A DNA stretch of 64,000 bases from Bacteroidaceae bacterium (GTDB lineage Bacteria > Bacteroidota > Bacteroidia > Bacteroidales > Bacteroidaceae), in the NCBI GenBank assembly GCA_017442185.1, contig JAFSAT010000028.1, positions 1 to 64,000 on the forward strand. The letters run 5' to 3'. Below, in pieces: positions 45,909 through 55,126 of the stretch. How positions within the stretch are numbered: the stretch's first letter is position 1; each line of letters begins with the position of its first letter. The translations under genes and the position numbers were made by a program. Below the pieces are notes generated by a model, which saw nothing but the letters and a program-made list of their open reading frames with translations, was not told the origin of the DNA and ran no database searches.

Positions 45909-46826
45909 ATGGCATTTATAGATTATTACAAGGTGTTGGGTGTTGAAAAAAATGCAACACAGGCCGAGATTCGCAAGGCCTACCGTAAGTTGGCAAAAAA
46001 ATATCATCCCGATGTAAATAAAACAGACTCCGATGCTAAGCAACGTTTCCAAGAGGTTAACGAGGCTAACGAGGTTCTGAGCGACCCCGAAAAACGTAAA
46101 AAATATGATGAATATGGCGAAAATTGGCGGCATGCCGATGAGTTTGAGGCGCAACGTCGACAATATAAACAAAACGGCGAATACGGTGGGTTTGACTTTG
46201 GTGGATTCGGAGGATTCGGCGACTTCAGTCGCAGCAGAGGAAACACCGGAGGGTTCAGCGATTTTTTCGAGAATCTATTCGGCGGCAGTAATTTCGACCG
46301 TCAACAACGAGCCTCAAAGCAAGGACACGACCTTCAGACCGAACTGACACTGACACTCAAAGAGGCTGCCGAGACACACAAACGCATATTAAGCATAAAC
46401 GGCAACAGCATACGGCTCACAATCCCTGCCGGAGTTTCCGACGGGCAGAAGATACGTATCAAAGGACAGGGTGGAACAGCTCCGCAGGGTGGCACGCGTG
46501 GCGACCTTTATATAACCTTCCGCATATTACCCGACACACAATTTACTCGCAAAGAGAACGATTTATATACAACGGTGCCTGTCGATGTATACACATTGCT
46601 GTTGGGCGGCGAACTTATTGTACCCACTCTCGACGGCAGTGTAAGAATGCAGATTAAAGCAGGCACACAGCCCGACGATAAGTTGCGTCTGCGTGGTAAA
46701 GGGTTCCCGATATACAAGAATGACAAGCAAAGAGGCGACCTCTTTGTGTCACTCAAATTGCATCTTCCCATCCTCGACGAAAAGCAAAAAGAGATGCTCA
46801 AAAAGATACAACGAAACGACACATAG
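45909..46826 (+). CDS. cbpA: DnaJ-class co-chaperone CbpA
   Basis: 305 residues, equal to E. coli CbpA (306). J domain at 1-65 with the HPD motif (KKYHPDVNK), a Gly/Phe-rich region (about 85-130), and two C-terminal substrate-binding domains ([20 protein letters not shown] onward). There is no cysteine-rich zinc domain, which separates it from DnaJ. It stimulates DnaK and may bind DNA. The start [12 protein letters not shown] begins the J domain; an ATG 6 bp upstream is possible. The CbpM modulator gene often found next to it is absent. A weak hairpin follows the stop. Confidence 0.92.
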   Translation: MAFIDYYKVLGVEKNATQAEIRKAYRKLAKKYHPDVNKTDSDAKQRFQEVNEANEVLSDPEKRKKYDEYGENWRHADEFEAQRRQYKQNGEYGGFDFGGFGGFGDFSRSRGNTGGFSDFFENLFGGSNFDRQQRASKQGHDLQTELTLTLKEAAETHKRILSINGNSIRLTIPAGVSDGQKIRIKGQGGTAPQGGTRGDLYITFRILPDTQFTRKENDLYTTVPVDVYTLLLGGELIVPTLDGSVRMQIKAGTQPDDKLRLRGKGFPIYKNDKQRGDLFVSLKLHLPILDEKQKEMLKKIQRNDT

Positions 46827-46874
46827 AAATCGCGACAGCTTTAGTATATATACAATTGTGCTGTTTTTCAATAA

Positions 46875-47339
46875 TTAATTATTCACCATTATATAGCCGT
46901 TTAGATAAGTGGCAAAAGCAAGCCAAAGTATGTAAGGCACAAAAAGCCATGCCGACGGACGGTATACCACATAAGCACCCACAAAATATATAACAACAAA
47001 CATATCCAACAAAATAATATCCACAAAGCCAAGTATGGGACTCCTGAGATAAAAGAAAAACATTGTCCACAAGATATTAAGAACAAGCTGAATCACAAAA
47101 AGCACATATAAAAAGCGTGTGTATATACTGCGCAATCCATATAGCAATCCAACCGATATGCCCATCAAAATATACAGGATGGTCCATGCGACGGGAAACA
47201 CCCAACCCGGTGGAGATAATTGCGAATTTACAAGCCAAGGATACCAATCATTTATAGCATCACCCAAAAACAGGCTCGACATACTTCCCAAAAACAGACA
47301 CACTAACACCCACAAAGCAATAATAACAATCCTTTTCAT
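46875..47339 (-). CDS. tspO: TspO/MBR family membrane protein
   Basis: 154 residues, five helices, tryptophan-rich: WYPWLVNSQLSPPGWVFPVA with the family WxP/PPxWxFP pattern, then LNILWTMFFFYLRSP and LPY-like VPYILWLAFATYLNGYI. TspO proteins bind porphyrins and related ligands in membranes. The gene is convergent with cbpA and about 50 bp from its stop. Confidence 0.93.
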   Translation of the reverse strand: MKRIVIIALWVLVCLFLGSMSSLFLGDAINDWYPWLVNSQLSPPGWVFPVAWTILYILMGISVGLLYGLRSIYTRFLYVLFVIQLVLNILWTMFFFYLRSPILGFVDIILLDMFVVIYFVGAYVVYRPSAWLFVPYILWLAFATYLNGYIMVNN

Positions 47340-47478
47340 ATTATAAGAGTAAGTTTATAATAAACCATCGTAAAGGCTGCTCATTTGAAACTGTTTCAAA
47401 TAAGCTGTTTGTTAAACAATCTCTTAACAATAAAAAAGAATATTTGTTTTGCTACTGTAGCTCAAAAAAACAATTATA
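47340..47478. other. Short gap with partial repeat termini, no gene
   Basis: Contains GAAACTGTTTCAAATAAGCTG followed by TTTGTTAAACAATC, partial matches to the MITE-like terminal sequence, and AT-rich bases. No ORF, RNA or clear promoter was seen. Confidence 0.4.
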
Positions 47479-47967
47479 TCATCCCCAAAGAACAGACCAC
47501 CCCTCAACAACAACCATCATAAGCAGAACAAGAGAGTACACCACCTTTATTCCGGTTGTCAGCATAAATGCAGCAAATGACATAAAGGCCACGCCAAAGG
47601 CTTTTTTGGCAGTTGTGCCGGCAATCAATTCTCCAACGAAAGCACCAAGAAAAGGGCCGATGATAAGCCCCCATGGCCCGAAAAACAACCCCAATAACAT
47701 GCCCACAGCCGCACCGCCCGTACCATATTTTGTGCCACCTTTTTTATTTGTAAGCCATATTGGTGCAATATAATCAAGCAGTGTTATGGCTGCCGCCACT
47801 ATTCCCGAAACCACCAACGCAGTAACAGAAATGTCGCTGTTGTCGCACATGTATAATAAGATAAGTGCAACAAAGCTCAAGGGAGGGCCGGGTAACACAG
47901 GAAGCAATGCTCCCAACAATCCGGCAACAACACACAGCAACGCCAAAATCACTATTATATATTCCAT
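47479..47967 (-). CDS. DUF456 membrane protein
   Basis: 162 residues with four to five hydrophobic segments. The signature is LGALLPVLPGPPLSF near the N-terminus and the glycine-zipper stretch GTGGAAVGMLLGLFFGPWGL followed by GPFLGAFVGEL. This family has no established function. It follows the 5'-nucleotidase by 12 bp and is probably co-transcribed with it. Confidence 0.88.
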   Translation of the reverse strand: MEYIIVILALLCVVAGLLGALLPVLPGPPLSFVALILLYMCDNSDISVTALVVSGIVAAAITLLDYIAPIWLTNKKGGTKYGTGGAAVGMLLGLFFGPWGLIIGPFLGAFVGELIAGTTAKKAFGVAFMSFAAFMLTTGIKVVYSLVLLMMVVVEGWSVLWG

Positions 47968-47979
47968 ATTGTATTTTTC

Positions 47980-48936
47980 TTATTCATCAGTACCATTGCC
48001 GATGGTGCCTTTTCCTAACACCTCGTTTATCTGCGAATTTGAATGATAAGGAACCTTGCCCGATGGTACATATTTACTTGACGAGGAGAGGTGTGTATCT
48101 TGGTCGTCAAAGAAGATATGTGCGCCAAATGCTTTCAGCACCTCATCCTTGCGCAAGCCTCCCAGGAAATAGGCCTCGTCAACATATACGCCCCATTTAC
48201 GCAGAGTCTTTATCACTCTGAAATGCGACGGCAGACTGCGAGATGTCACAATAGCCAGACGCAAGGGCGAAAGTTCTATGGATGTGGGTAACGACTCTTG
48301 AATTTGCGACAATTTGATAAGAAGATTGGCAAACGGGCCGGCTTTCAGCGGCTCATCGGCATGCTCCTTTTCATATTGATAGAAAGCATCTATCCCCTCT
48401 GCTTTATAACGACACTCCGACTCGTCGGAGAATATTACGGCATCTGCGTCAAACGCAATCTTTACGCGGCTGTCCTCGGGGTCGAATTCCGTAGGCGGAG
48501 CATAAATGAGTGCCGCTGCGCATATTCCCGAATCTATCACGCGCTGCACATCTCCCTCATCTTTCGACAGAAATAAATCTATCGAAAATGCTTTTAAATA
48601 TTTCGACAGCGACTCTCCGCCCGAGAGTGCCACTCTTGTAATATCAAGTCCGTATTGGTCGAGAGACTTAAGCATTCTCATGCCTGTTTCGGGGCTGTTG
48701 CGAGACATCACCACAACCTCCACAATGGGACGATTGGCCTGTTTATTAAGTTCCAACAGGCTCTTAACCAAATAAAATGCAGTTCCACGCTCCAGAGGTT
48801 CATCCTCGTGTGCCTCTTGATATTCGCGATATTTTCTGATTCCGTCGCGAACAAAAATCTCATTCTCTTTTTCGAGGTCGAAGAGCGCGCGCGAAGATAC
48901 TCCTATAACCAAACGTCCGTTTAAATCCTCCATCAT
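47980..48936 (-). CDS. 5'-nucleotidase, cytosolic NT5C1-like family
   Basis: 318 residues. Begins with LVIGVSSRALFDLEKENEIF, a family signature, and contains VVMSRNSPETGMRML, IAFDADAVIFSDESE (DxD) and YFLGGLRKDEVLKAFGAHIFFDDQ. These match the prokaryotic members of the vertebrate cytosolic 5'-nucleotidase I family (HAD-like), which dephosphorylate nucleoside monophosphates. It shares a divergent promoter region with a HAD-phosphatase gene. Confidence 0.85.
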   Translation of the reverse strand: MMEDLNGRLVIGVSSRALFDLEKENEIFVRDGIRKYREYQEAHEDEPLERGTAFYLVKSLLELNKQANRPIVEVVVMSRNSPETGMRMLKSLDQYGLDITRVALSGGESLSKYLKAFSIDLFLSKDEGDVQRVIDSGICAAALIYAPPTEFDPEDSRVKIAFDADAVIFSDESECRYKAEGIDAFYQYEKEHADEPLKAGPFANLLIKLSQIQESLPTSIELSPLRLAIVTSRSLPSHFRVIKTLRKWGVYVDEAYFLGGLRKDEVLKAFGAHIFFDDQDTHLSSSSKYVPSGKVPYHSNSQINEVLGKGTIGNGTDE

Positions 48937-48954
48937 CTTTTCTGTTTTAATGCG

Positions 48955-49047
48955 CGAAGATAGCAGTTTTGCTGTTGCGCAACAATAAAATCAAGAAAAT
49001 TAATCAACCAAAAAGATATATGGCAGACAAATTAATTGCTATCTTCG
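48955..49047. promoter_or_regulatory. Divergent promoters of the nucleotidase and HAD genes
   Basis: Near-identical boxes GCTATCTTCGCGCA face opposite ways. Minus: TATCTTCG (48955-48962) with TTG 20 nt upstream (48983-48985). Plus: TATCTTCG at 49040-49047 with a weak -33. The identical context suggests shared control of two phosphatases. Confidence 0.5.
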
Positions 49048-49071
49048 CGCAAATTAAAAAAACAGAATTAT

Positions 49072-49704
49072 ATGATAAAAGATTTGGTGTTCGACTTTGG
49101 AGGAGTGCTGGTGGAAATTGATACCCACAAGGCTAAGAGAGAATTTGCAGCCCTTGGCCTTGAAAATCCCGATGAGTATCTTAACAGTTACCGACAGACG
49201 GGGGCATTCTTTGCGTTGGAAAACGGCGATATTACCGGCGATGATTTTATCAAAGAGCTGTCGTTGTTGTGCGGACGCAGTATCACCCCTCAGCAGGCAC
49301 ACGCTGCGTGGATGGGCTTTGTGGTAAAAGTAAACACCGAATATTTGGATTTTCTGCAACAGTTGCGCCCACATTACAGATTGTCGGTGCTCAGTAACAC
49401 CAACCCCTTTCTGCAAAGCTGGGCACGCAGCAAAGAATTTACTCCGCAAGGAAAAAGTCTCGATGACTACTTCGACAATCTGTTCCTGAGCTATAAGATG
49501 AATTGCTCCAAGCCCGGAGATGATATTTATCTGAAAATGCTGAGCGATGGTCGTATGAAGCCCGAAGAGACGCTCTTCATAGACGATGGAGAGAAAAACA
49601 TCGAAACAGCAAGTCGTTTGGGGATAAACGTGTTACACGTGCGCAACGGCGAAGATTGGCGTCCACTGCTAAAAAACATTCTCTCAAACGAGAAACAGAT
49701 ATAA
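49072..49704 (+). CDS. HAD-superfamily phosphatase (subfamily IA)
   Basis: 210 residues. Motif I is DLVFDFGGVLVEID, motif II LSVLSNTNPF, and motif III/IV KPGDDIYLKML...FIDDGEKNIETASRLG. YihX-like members dephosphorylate small sugar phosphates. The start at 49072 begins motif I within 12 residues and sits 25 nt after the promoter box; an ATG 36 bp upstream overlaps the promoter. Confidence 0.9.
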   Translation: MIKDLVFDFGGVLVEIDTHKAKREFAALGLENPDEYLNSYRQTGAFFALENGDITGDDFIKELSLLCGRSITPQQAHAAWMGFVVKVNTEYLDFLQQLRPHYRLSVLSNTNPFLQSWARSKEFTPQGKSLDDYFDNLFLSYKMNCSKPGDDIYLKMLSDGRMKPEETLFIDDGEKNIETASRLGINVLHVRNGEDWRPLLKNILSNEKQI

Positions 49705-49712
49705 TATCTTTT

Positions 49713-50624
49713 TTAATCTGCTAACCTGTTTCTGTCGGCATAAATCATACCGGCCAGAATCATTGCCGCACCTGCAATGGCAATCCACGTGACGCGCTCT
49801 CCAATGATAAGTGCCGAGGTAAGCATTGTAATCACCGGATTGAGATATAAAAAATTTGTTGCCCTTACCGTTCCTATTTTCTTAAGACAAATATTCCAAC
49901 CAAGATAGCACAGCATAGATGCCACACATCCCAGCGCAAGCAAATTTCCCCAAACAATTGCATTACCCGAAAAAAGAATATTCCACTGCGGAGCATTGAA
50001 AAAGAGCATGGGAAGAATAGTCAGTAAACCATAGCCGAACACTTTTCGTGTAATCAGCAATGTACTATATTTATTTTGCAGTTTTTTTATGATAAGTGAA
50101 TATAGTGCCCAGCAAAGACAGGCAACGAATGCCAGCACATCGCCAAGCGGAGATAATTCAAGCACGAAATTACCATTAAATACCACAAGTGCCATTCCTG
50201 CAAACGACACCAATGCACCCCACAATCCTTTACGTGAAAGGCGTTCCGAAGGATAAAACCACCCTACAACAACAGCCGTCACAAGCGGTGTAAGGCACAC
50301 AATGAGTGATACATTATAGCAATAGCCATAAGCAAGTGCATAGTTCTCGGTTAGAAAATATAGTGAACCGCCGGTAAGCCCCAATACAAGAGCCGACAAT
50401 TCGTCGCGCCAACTGTCAAGAAAAAGTTTATCTCTCGAAACAGGAAGCATCAATGTATAGGCAAGCAGAAAACGGTAAAAAAATATCTCCTCGGGGCGCA
50501 ATCCCTCGTTGATGAGTACCTTTGTCTGCACAAAAGTAGCGCCCCACACCGCCACGATGAGGAACGCCGAAATATATGCGGCAGAGACGGCAAAGCCGTC
50601 TCTTGCCTTAAAATGGTTAATCAT
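49713..50624 (-). CDS. EamA/DMT-family transporter
   Basis: 303 residues with ten helices in two EamA repeats (about 15-145 and 160-295), for example VAVWGATFVQTKVLI and ATNFLYLNPVITMLTSALII. The family exports metabolites or amino acids; the substrate is unknown. Its ATG overlaps the sulP stop by 4 bp (ATGA), so it is translated with that gene. Confidence 0.9.
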   Translation of the reverse strand: MINHFKARDGFAVSAAYISAFLIVAVWGATFVQTKVLINEGLRPEEIFFYRFLLAYTLMLPVSRDKLFLDSWRDELSALVLGLTGGSLYFLTENYALAYGYCYNVSLIVCLTPLVTAVVVGWFYPSERLSRKGLWGALVSFAGMALVVFNGNFVLELSPLGDVLAFVACLCWALYSLIIKKLQNKYSTLLITRKVFGYGLLTILPMLFFNAPQWNILFSGNAIVWGNLLALGCVASMLCYLGWNICLKKIGTVRATNFLYLNPVITMLTSALIIGERVTWIAIAGAAMILAGMIYADRNRLAD

Positions 50625-52327
50625 TTTTTCAGTCCCATTTCTTTAGACAATTCTTCGGCTCTTTCGAGTGCAATGTGTATGTCGCTGCACACATTATCCT
50701 TGCCCACCAATTTTACGATGCCTGCCTTACGCAACGATTTTTCCACATTCTCATGAACGCCCGAGAGAATCACACTCCTGCCCTCGCCTATTGAAGAATT
50801 AATGAAAATCTCAAGATTGTGAACACCTGTGGAGTCGATGAATGAGACTTTTCTCATGCGCACAACACGTATGGGCATTGCATCTGTGTCACGTGTAAGT
50901 TCGTCAAACTTATTTGCAACACCAAAGAAGAAAGGCCCTTCAATTTCAAACACTTCGGTACCGGTAGGAATCGTCAGCGTCTCATCATGCTCGCCATCGT
51001 GATGCACATCAAGGCGGTCGCGCATAACCGACACATTGGCACTCTCTGTAACTCGTTTAAGAACAATTACAACAGCCATCACAAGACCAACCTCGATGGC
51101 AAGCGTAAGGTCGAAGAACACAGTCAACAGCAGTGTTACAAATAGCACACCCGTACCCGACATTGAGCTTCGGTACATAGAACGAATGGTTCTCCAACCA
51201 CTCATGTTATAAGCAACCATCACAAGCACACCGGCAAGGCAGGGCATAGGAATCTGTCCGACAAGACCTCCAAGGAACAACAACACCAACAGCAGCACCA
51301 ACGTGTGCACAACACCGGCAACCGGAGTCTTGCCACCATTGTTTATGTTTGCCATTGTACGCGCGATGGCACCCGTAGCGGGAATACCGCCGAAGAATGG
51401 CACAACTATATTTGCAATACCCTGTCCTATAAGTTCAGTATTTGAATTATGTTTGTCGCCAATCACACCATCGGCAACCATTGCAGACAGAAGCGACTCG
51501 ATGGCACCCAACATGGCAATTGTAAATGCCACAGGAGCCAGAGCCTGCACCGTTGCAAAGAAGCTTCCTGTTTCAAAGCTAATCTCCGGCAGGCGGAAAG
51601 TCGGAAGCCCCGATGGCAGTTCGTATAAATCGCCGATAGTCTTTATTGAAGTAACACCTGCATACTCTCTCATAAGCCATGCTGCAACAGTCATCACAAT
51701 TATGGCAAGCAGCGAACCGGGGATTTTTTTTGAGAATTTGGGTGTCAGAGCTATTAATACAATACTCAACAATCCCATAAATGTGCTCCACCAATCTATA
51801 TTATTAATATTGTTGATATAGCACACCCATTTATCAATAAAGTTTGCAGGGACATCGTCGATACCCAACCCCAAAAGGTCGTTTATCTGAGTAGAGAAGA
51901 TGGTAATGGCAATACCTCCTGTAAATCCTATTATAATAGGATATGGCATAAATTTGATTATAGTGCCTAATCGACACAATCCCATCACAACAAGTATAAT
52001 TCCGGCCATTATGGTGGCTATTGCAAGTCCGCTCAAGCCATATTGCTGCACCACTCCATAGACAATGATGATGAATGCTCCTGTGGGGCCGCCTATTTGT
52101 ACTTTGCTTCCTCCGAACAGCGATATCAGCAAGCCTGCCATGATGGCAGTCACAAGTCCCTCTGTGGGTCCCACTCCGCTCGCAATACCAAATGCTATGG
52201 CAAGAGGTATTGCAACAATACCCACGATAATACCGGCCATTACATCGGCACTGAATTTCTCACGTGAATAGTTCTTCATAGCCTCGAAGAACTTAGGGTG
52301 AAAATCAATAATTTTTTTCGCTTTCAT
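50621..52327 (-). CDS. SulP-family anion transporter with STAS domain
   Basis: 568 residues: a Sulfate_transp membrane domain (about 20-400; AIPLAIAFGIASGVGPTEGL, GGSKVQIGGPTGAFIII) and a C-terminal STAS domain (about 445-555; VRMRKVSFIDSTGVHNLEIF). SulP proteins carry sulfate, bicarbonate or dicarboxylates. No sulfate-assimilation or carbonic anhydrase gene is adjacent. Its promoter box overlaps the terminator hairpin of the upstream recombinase gene. Confidence 0.93.
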   Translation of the reverse strand: MKAKKIIDFHPKFFEAMKNYSREKFSADVMAGIIVGIVAIPLAIAFGIASGVGPTEGLVTAIMAGLLISLFGGSKVQIGGPTGAFIIIVYGVVQQYGLSGLAIATIMAGIILVVMGLCRLGTIIKFMPYPIIIGFTGGIAITIFSTQINDLLGLGIDDVPANFIDKWVCYINNINNIDWWSTFMGLLSIVLIALTPKFSKKIPGSLLAIIVMTVAAWLMREYAGVTSIKTIGDLYELPSGLPTFRLPEISFETGSFFATVQALAPVAFTIAMLGAIESLLSAMVADGVIGDKHNSNTELIGQGIANIVVPFFGGIPATGAIARTMANINNGGKTPVAGVVHTLVLLLVLLFLGGLVGQIPMPCLAGVLVMVAYNMSGWRTIRSMYRSSMSGTGVLFVTLLLTVFFDLTLAIEVGLVMAVVIVLKRVTESANVSVMRDRLDVHHDGEHDETLTIPTGTEVFEIEGPFFFGVANKFDELTRDTDAMPIRVVRMRKVSFIDSTGVHNLEIFINSSIGEGRSVILSGVHENVEKSLRKAGIVKLVGKDNVCSDIHIALERAEELSKEMGLKK

Positions 52328-52403
52328 CTTGATTATATATATATATTATCTCTTTTAGAAGTTGTTCGAGAAAGCGTATCTCCGGCTATATAACCGAAAA
52401 AAA

Positions 52404-52425
52404 GCACCTCTCATTAAGGAGGTGC
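52404..52425 (-). terminator. Terminator of the recombinase gene, overlapping the sulP promoter
   Basis: GCACCTC-TCATTAAG-GAGGTGC with seven Us on the minus strand (52397-52403): a strong intrinsic terminator. Minus-strand TACCTTTG (52425-52432), a match to the -7 consensus, abuts it. Confidence 0.8.
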
Positions 52426-52432
52426 AAAGGTA
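52425..52432 (-). promoter_or_regulatory. Possible sulP promoter -7 element
   Basis: TACCTTTG on the minus strand. Transcripts from it would begin within the terminator hairpin's upstream arm, so only a partial hairpin would form. Not certain to be active. Confidence 0.35.
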
Positions 52433-52573
52433 CAAAAAAAAGATGTGTAAACGATTGTTAACAATAAAAAAATGATTGAAAATCTCAATAAAATAATCAG
52501 ACATATACACTCTGCCATTTTACACAAACACAAACCTAACTAACGCACCCGTTCCGATGCAATCTCTGCAATC

Positions 52574-53776
52574 TTACAAAGCACTTAATATTAATTTATT
52601 GGCTCTGTCAATAGCATAAGTGTCGAGAGCCGAAAGATATATTCTTGTGGTAGCCTCGCTATCATGTCCCATTCCTTCGCTGATAACAGAAAGAGGGACA
52701 TTCTTACTCTTTGCAACACTTGCCCATGTGTGTCGCGACACATACATTGTGATTGGAACCGACAGGCCCAGCCGTTTAGAGATTTTTTTAAGACACTCGT
52801 TCAGTTTACTGCTCATGTTACGATAATCGTTACGCTCCAATGTTCCTGTGCGTTTTATAATCGGCAACAGGAACATTGTATCGGCGGCGGCATATCTATC
52901 CACTATCTCCTGCATGCAACGCTCCCACTTGATATGTAGTTTCTGTCCTGTTTTTCTGCGACAATAGACAAGGCAGCCCAATGATAAATCACTTTTTTTC
53001 AAATAAGCCATGTCCACAAAAGCCATACCTCTGGTGTAAAAACTAAACAGGAACATATCACGAGCAAACGCAAGACGGGGTGCATCCTCAAGATTAAGAT
53101 TCTTTAATTCGCGTATCACTTTAAGCGGCACAGCCCTTTTCTTTGTCTTATCTATTCCTGTATAGACATGTTTAAAAGGGTTGCGTTGTTCGGTAAGCCC
53201 CTCGTCCACAGCCCTGTTGTAAACCGCACGTAAATTACGCATATAAAAAGATGAGGTATTTGCACTCACACGCTCCTTGAGCCATCCCTCATAGGCAAGC
53301 ATCGTTTTAGCATTAAATTCGGAAAATAACATATCACGTCCGCAGTTGAATCGCTGCAAACTGTTGTATGTGGTTGTATATATCTCATGAAGACGATAAT
53401 GTCCTGTATCATAAAGTTGATGAATGATTTTGTGCATATAGCTGAAGAAACTTTGTCTCTCACCGGATTTGCTTACATATTGCTTTATATCATTCACAGA
53501 AAACTTTTTTCTCGTAGTTTCGAGATATATGATACATTTTCGGATATTATCCAAGTCACTCTCTATCTTTGCCATTACCTCACGAAGGTAATCGGCACGT
53601 TCTACCGAACATTCGCTTATTATCAGTCGTCCGCGAGTATCGTCCCATTCGGAGGATTTCACAGACAGATTGGTCTTTATCAACCGCACCACTCTTTCAT
53701 GGATGAGTTGATAATAGATTTTTCCCTCTTCTTCCTTCTTTAATGAAGGTCTGAATTTCACTTTAATAGATGCCAT
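52574..53776 (-). CDS. Tyrosine-type site-specific recombinase
   Basis: 400 residues of the Bacteroidetes phage-integrase-like type. It has an Arm-like N-terminal domain (SIKVKFRPSLKKEEEGKIYY), a SAM-like core-binding domain (about 110-210) and a catalytic domain: Arg in FSFYTRGMAFVD, Lys near RRKTGQKLH, YVSRHTWAS (R..H box), MGHDSEATTRIYL with the nucleophile tyrosine. Such enzymes either integrate mobile elements or invert promoters. No mobilisation, phage or toxin genes flank it, and it is not next to a tRNA, so a lone invertase or an element remnant are both possible. Confidence 0.9.
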   Translation of the reverse strand: MASIKVKFRPSLKKEEEGKIYYQLIHERVVRLIKTNLSVKSSEWDDTRGRLIISECSVERADYLREVMAKIESDLDNIRKCIIYLETTRKKFSVNDIKQYVSKSGERQSFFSYMHKIIHQLYDTGHYRLHEIYTTTYNSLQRFNCGRDMLFSEFNAKTMLAYEGWLKERVSANTSSFYMRNLRAVYNRAVDEGLTEQRNPFKHVYTGIDKTKKRAVPLKVIRELKNLNLEDAPRLAFARDMFLFSFYTRGMAFVDMAYLKKSDLSLGCLVYCRRKTGQKLHIKWERCMQEIVDRYAAADTMFLLPIIKRTGTLERNDYRNMSSKLNECLKKISKRLGLSVPITMYVSRHTWASVAKSKNVPLSVISEGMGHDSEATTRIYLSALDTYAIDRANKLILSAL

Positions 53777-53922
53777 AACTTTTTTATTATAATGTATAAC
53801 AACAATAGCAATCCGTATGAATCTTAGAGCACCTTAAGAAAGCAAAAAAACAGTTGCATATAATGCTTAAAACAGTAACTGTTTAAACCTCTGCCGGGAT
53901 ATACCGACAAATGGTTGGTACT

Positions 53923-53967
53923 AATAAGTGCCGTGCAAATTATAAAATAATCTGCACGGCACTTATT
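53923..53967 (-). terminator. Terminator of the ppi-bcp-mscS operon
   Basis: A 15-bp stem AATAAGTGCCGTGCA / TGCACGGCACTTATT, extended by ATTAT/ATAAT after a mismatch. It is about 225 bp past the mscS stop, with element C in between. The stretch 53777-53922 is AT-rich with a small palindrome AAACAGTAACTGTTT and no gene. Confidence 0.65.
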
Positions 53968-53980
53968 AAAGGTTATTTAA

Positions 53981-54176
53981 TTAGAATATGATTAATTATT
54001 TTTAAATATATGTTTGCACCATTATTTATTTGACTTGTCTGTTTATATACTCTTTATTGCCTGTTTCTCCCTTTTTTTGCGGTTACATGGCCCGCCATGC
54101 ACCTGTAAAAAATGAAAAAACATTCTAGAAAAGACCTGTAAACACTTCAAGAGAATATATTTAAACAGTTTCTATA
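53981..54176 (+). repeat. MITE-like intergenic element, copy C
   Basis: Right end ATATTTAAACAGTTTCTATA is well conserved; the left end (TTAGAATATGATTAATTATT) is degenerate. The centre CCTGTTTCTCCCTTTTTTTG, then GGTTACATGGCCCGCCATGC, then AAAAAATGAAAAAACATTCT closely matches copies A and D. It lies between the mscS stop (54192) and the terminator at 53923-53967. Confidence 0.75.
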
Positions 54177-54191
54177 ATAAATAAATGATTA

Positions 54192-55106
54192 TTATTTGTT
54201 TACATTTACGGTAAATGTCTGATAAGGGAATCTGAGACCACGTTTGGGCAATGTCTCATAGATAGTCTTATTCATATCAAAGAATATACCCCAATAATTC
54301 TCTTGACGAGCCCACACACGCACTGTAATATCAATGGAACTTGTTCCCAGCGAGCCAAGTCCGATAAAAGGCTCAGGGGTTTTGAGAATACGTTCATCGG
54401 CTGCAATAAGTTCTTGAATAACGGCCTTTGCCTTCTCGAAATCATCGCCATAGGATATAGAGAAAGAAAAATCCACACGACGAAGTTCTTCGCGAGAGTA
54501 GTTGTTGACAATGCCGGTTGACATAGGGCCGTTGGGTACAAGAATTATCTTATTATCAGGTGTTTGCAACACTGTATTGAAAATCTGAATCTCTTTTACT
54601 GTACCAGCCTGCCCCTGTGCTTCGATATAATCGCCAACTTTATATGGGCGGAACAAGAGAATTATTACACCGCCGGCAAAATTCTGCAATGTGCCGCTCA
54701 GTGCCATACCAATTGCTACACCCGCCGAAGCAAACAGTGCGATAAACGAAGATGTGTCAATGCCGAATATGCTTATAATAATTACAATGAGCATAATCAT
54801 AAGCACAACATCAATGAGGCTTGTGAGGAAAGTTCTCACTGTAACATTGGTTTTACTTTTCTCCATCAGCATGCTCACAAATGAGAGTATGCGCTTGGTG
54901 AGCCAACGTCCTATGAACCATACAATAAGTACCTTTATTATTTTGGTACCGAAAGAGATACAATATGCCGTAAGCATCTGAACAAGTTCGGGGAACGATA
55001 TTCCCGAGAGTGAATTTACGACATTCTCTATTGTCTGTGCGCTGCCTGTTGCTGTTGTGTCGGCAACCTCGGCCGCAGTTGTCATTAATGTTAGTAATTC
55101 AATCAT
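54192..55106 (-). CDS. mscS: Small-conductance mechanosensitive channel
   Basis: 304 residues; three helices (about 40-62, 80-110, 118-145), the pore helix with GVAIGMALSGTLQNFAGGVI, then the beta domain (FRPYKVGDYIEAQGQAGTVK, LVPNGPMSTGIVNNYS) and C-terminal alpha/beta domain. It releases solutes on hypo-osmotic shock. It is third in the operon ppi-bcp-mscS, 20 bp after bcp. Confidence 0.95.
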   Translation of the reverse strand: MIELLTLMTTAAEVADTTATGSAQTIENVVNSLSGISFPELVQMLTAYCISFGTKIIKVLIVWFIGRWLTKRILSFVSMLMEKSKTNVTVRTFLTSLIDVVLMIMLIVIIISIFGIDTSSFIALFASAGVAIGMALSGTLQNFAGGVIILLFRPYKVGDYIEAQGQAGTVKEIQIFNTVLQTPDNKIILVPNGPMSTGIVNNYSREELRRVDFSFSISYGDDFEKAKAVIQELIAADERILKTPEPFIGLGSLGTSSIDITVRVWARQENYWGIFFDMNKTIYETLPKRGLRFPYQTFTVNVNK

Positions 55107-55126
55107 AATACTGTTTTATTTGTGAT

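Noticed and set aside
52355-52375. Another full MITE-like copy near sulP
   Set aside because: Only a partial single end (TTAGAAGTTGTTCGAG) is present, with no matching opposite end or centre.
53777-54191. Invertible promoter next to the recombinase
   Set aside because: The inverted repeats here are a terminator hairpin and a MITE-like element; no promoter is enclosed by a matched pair of recombination sites.
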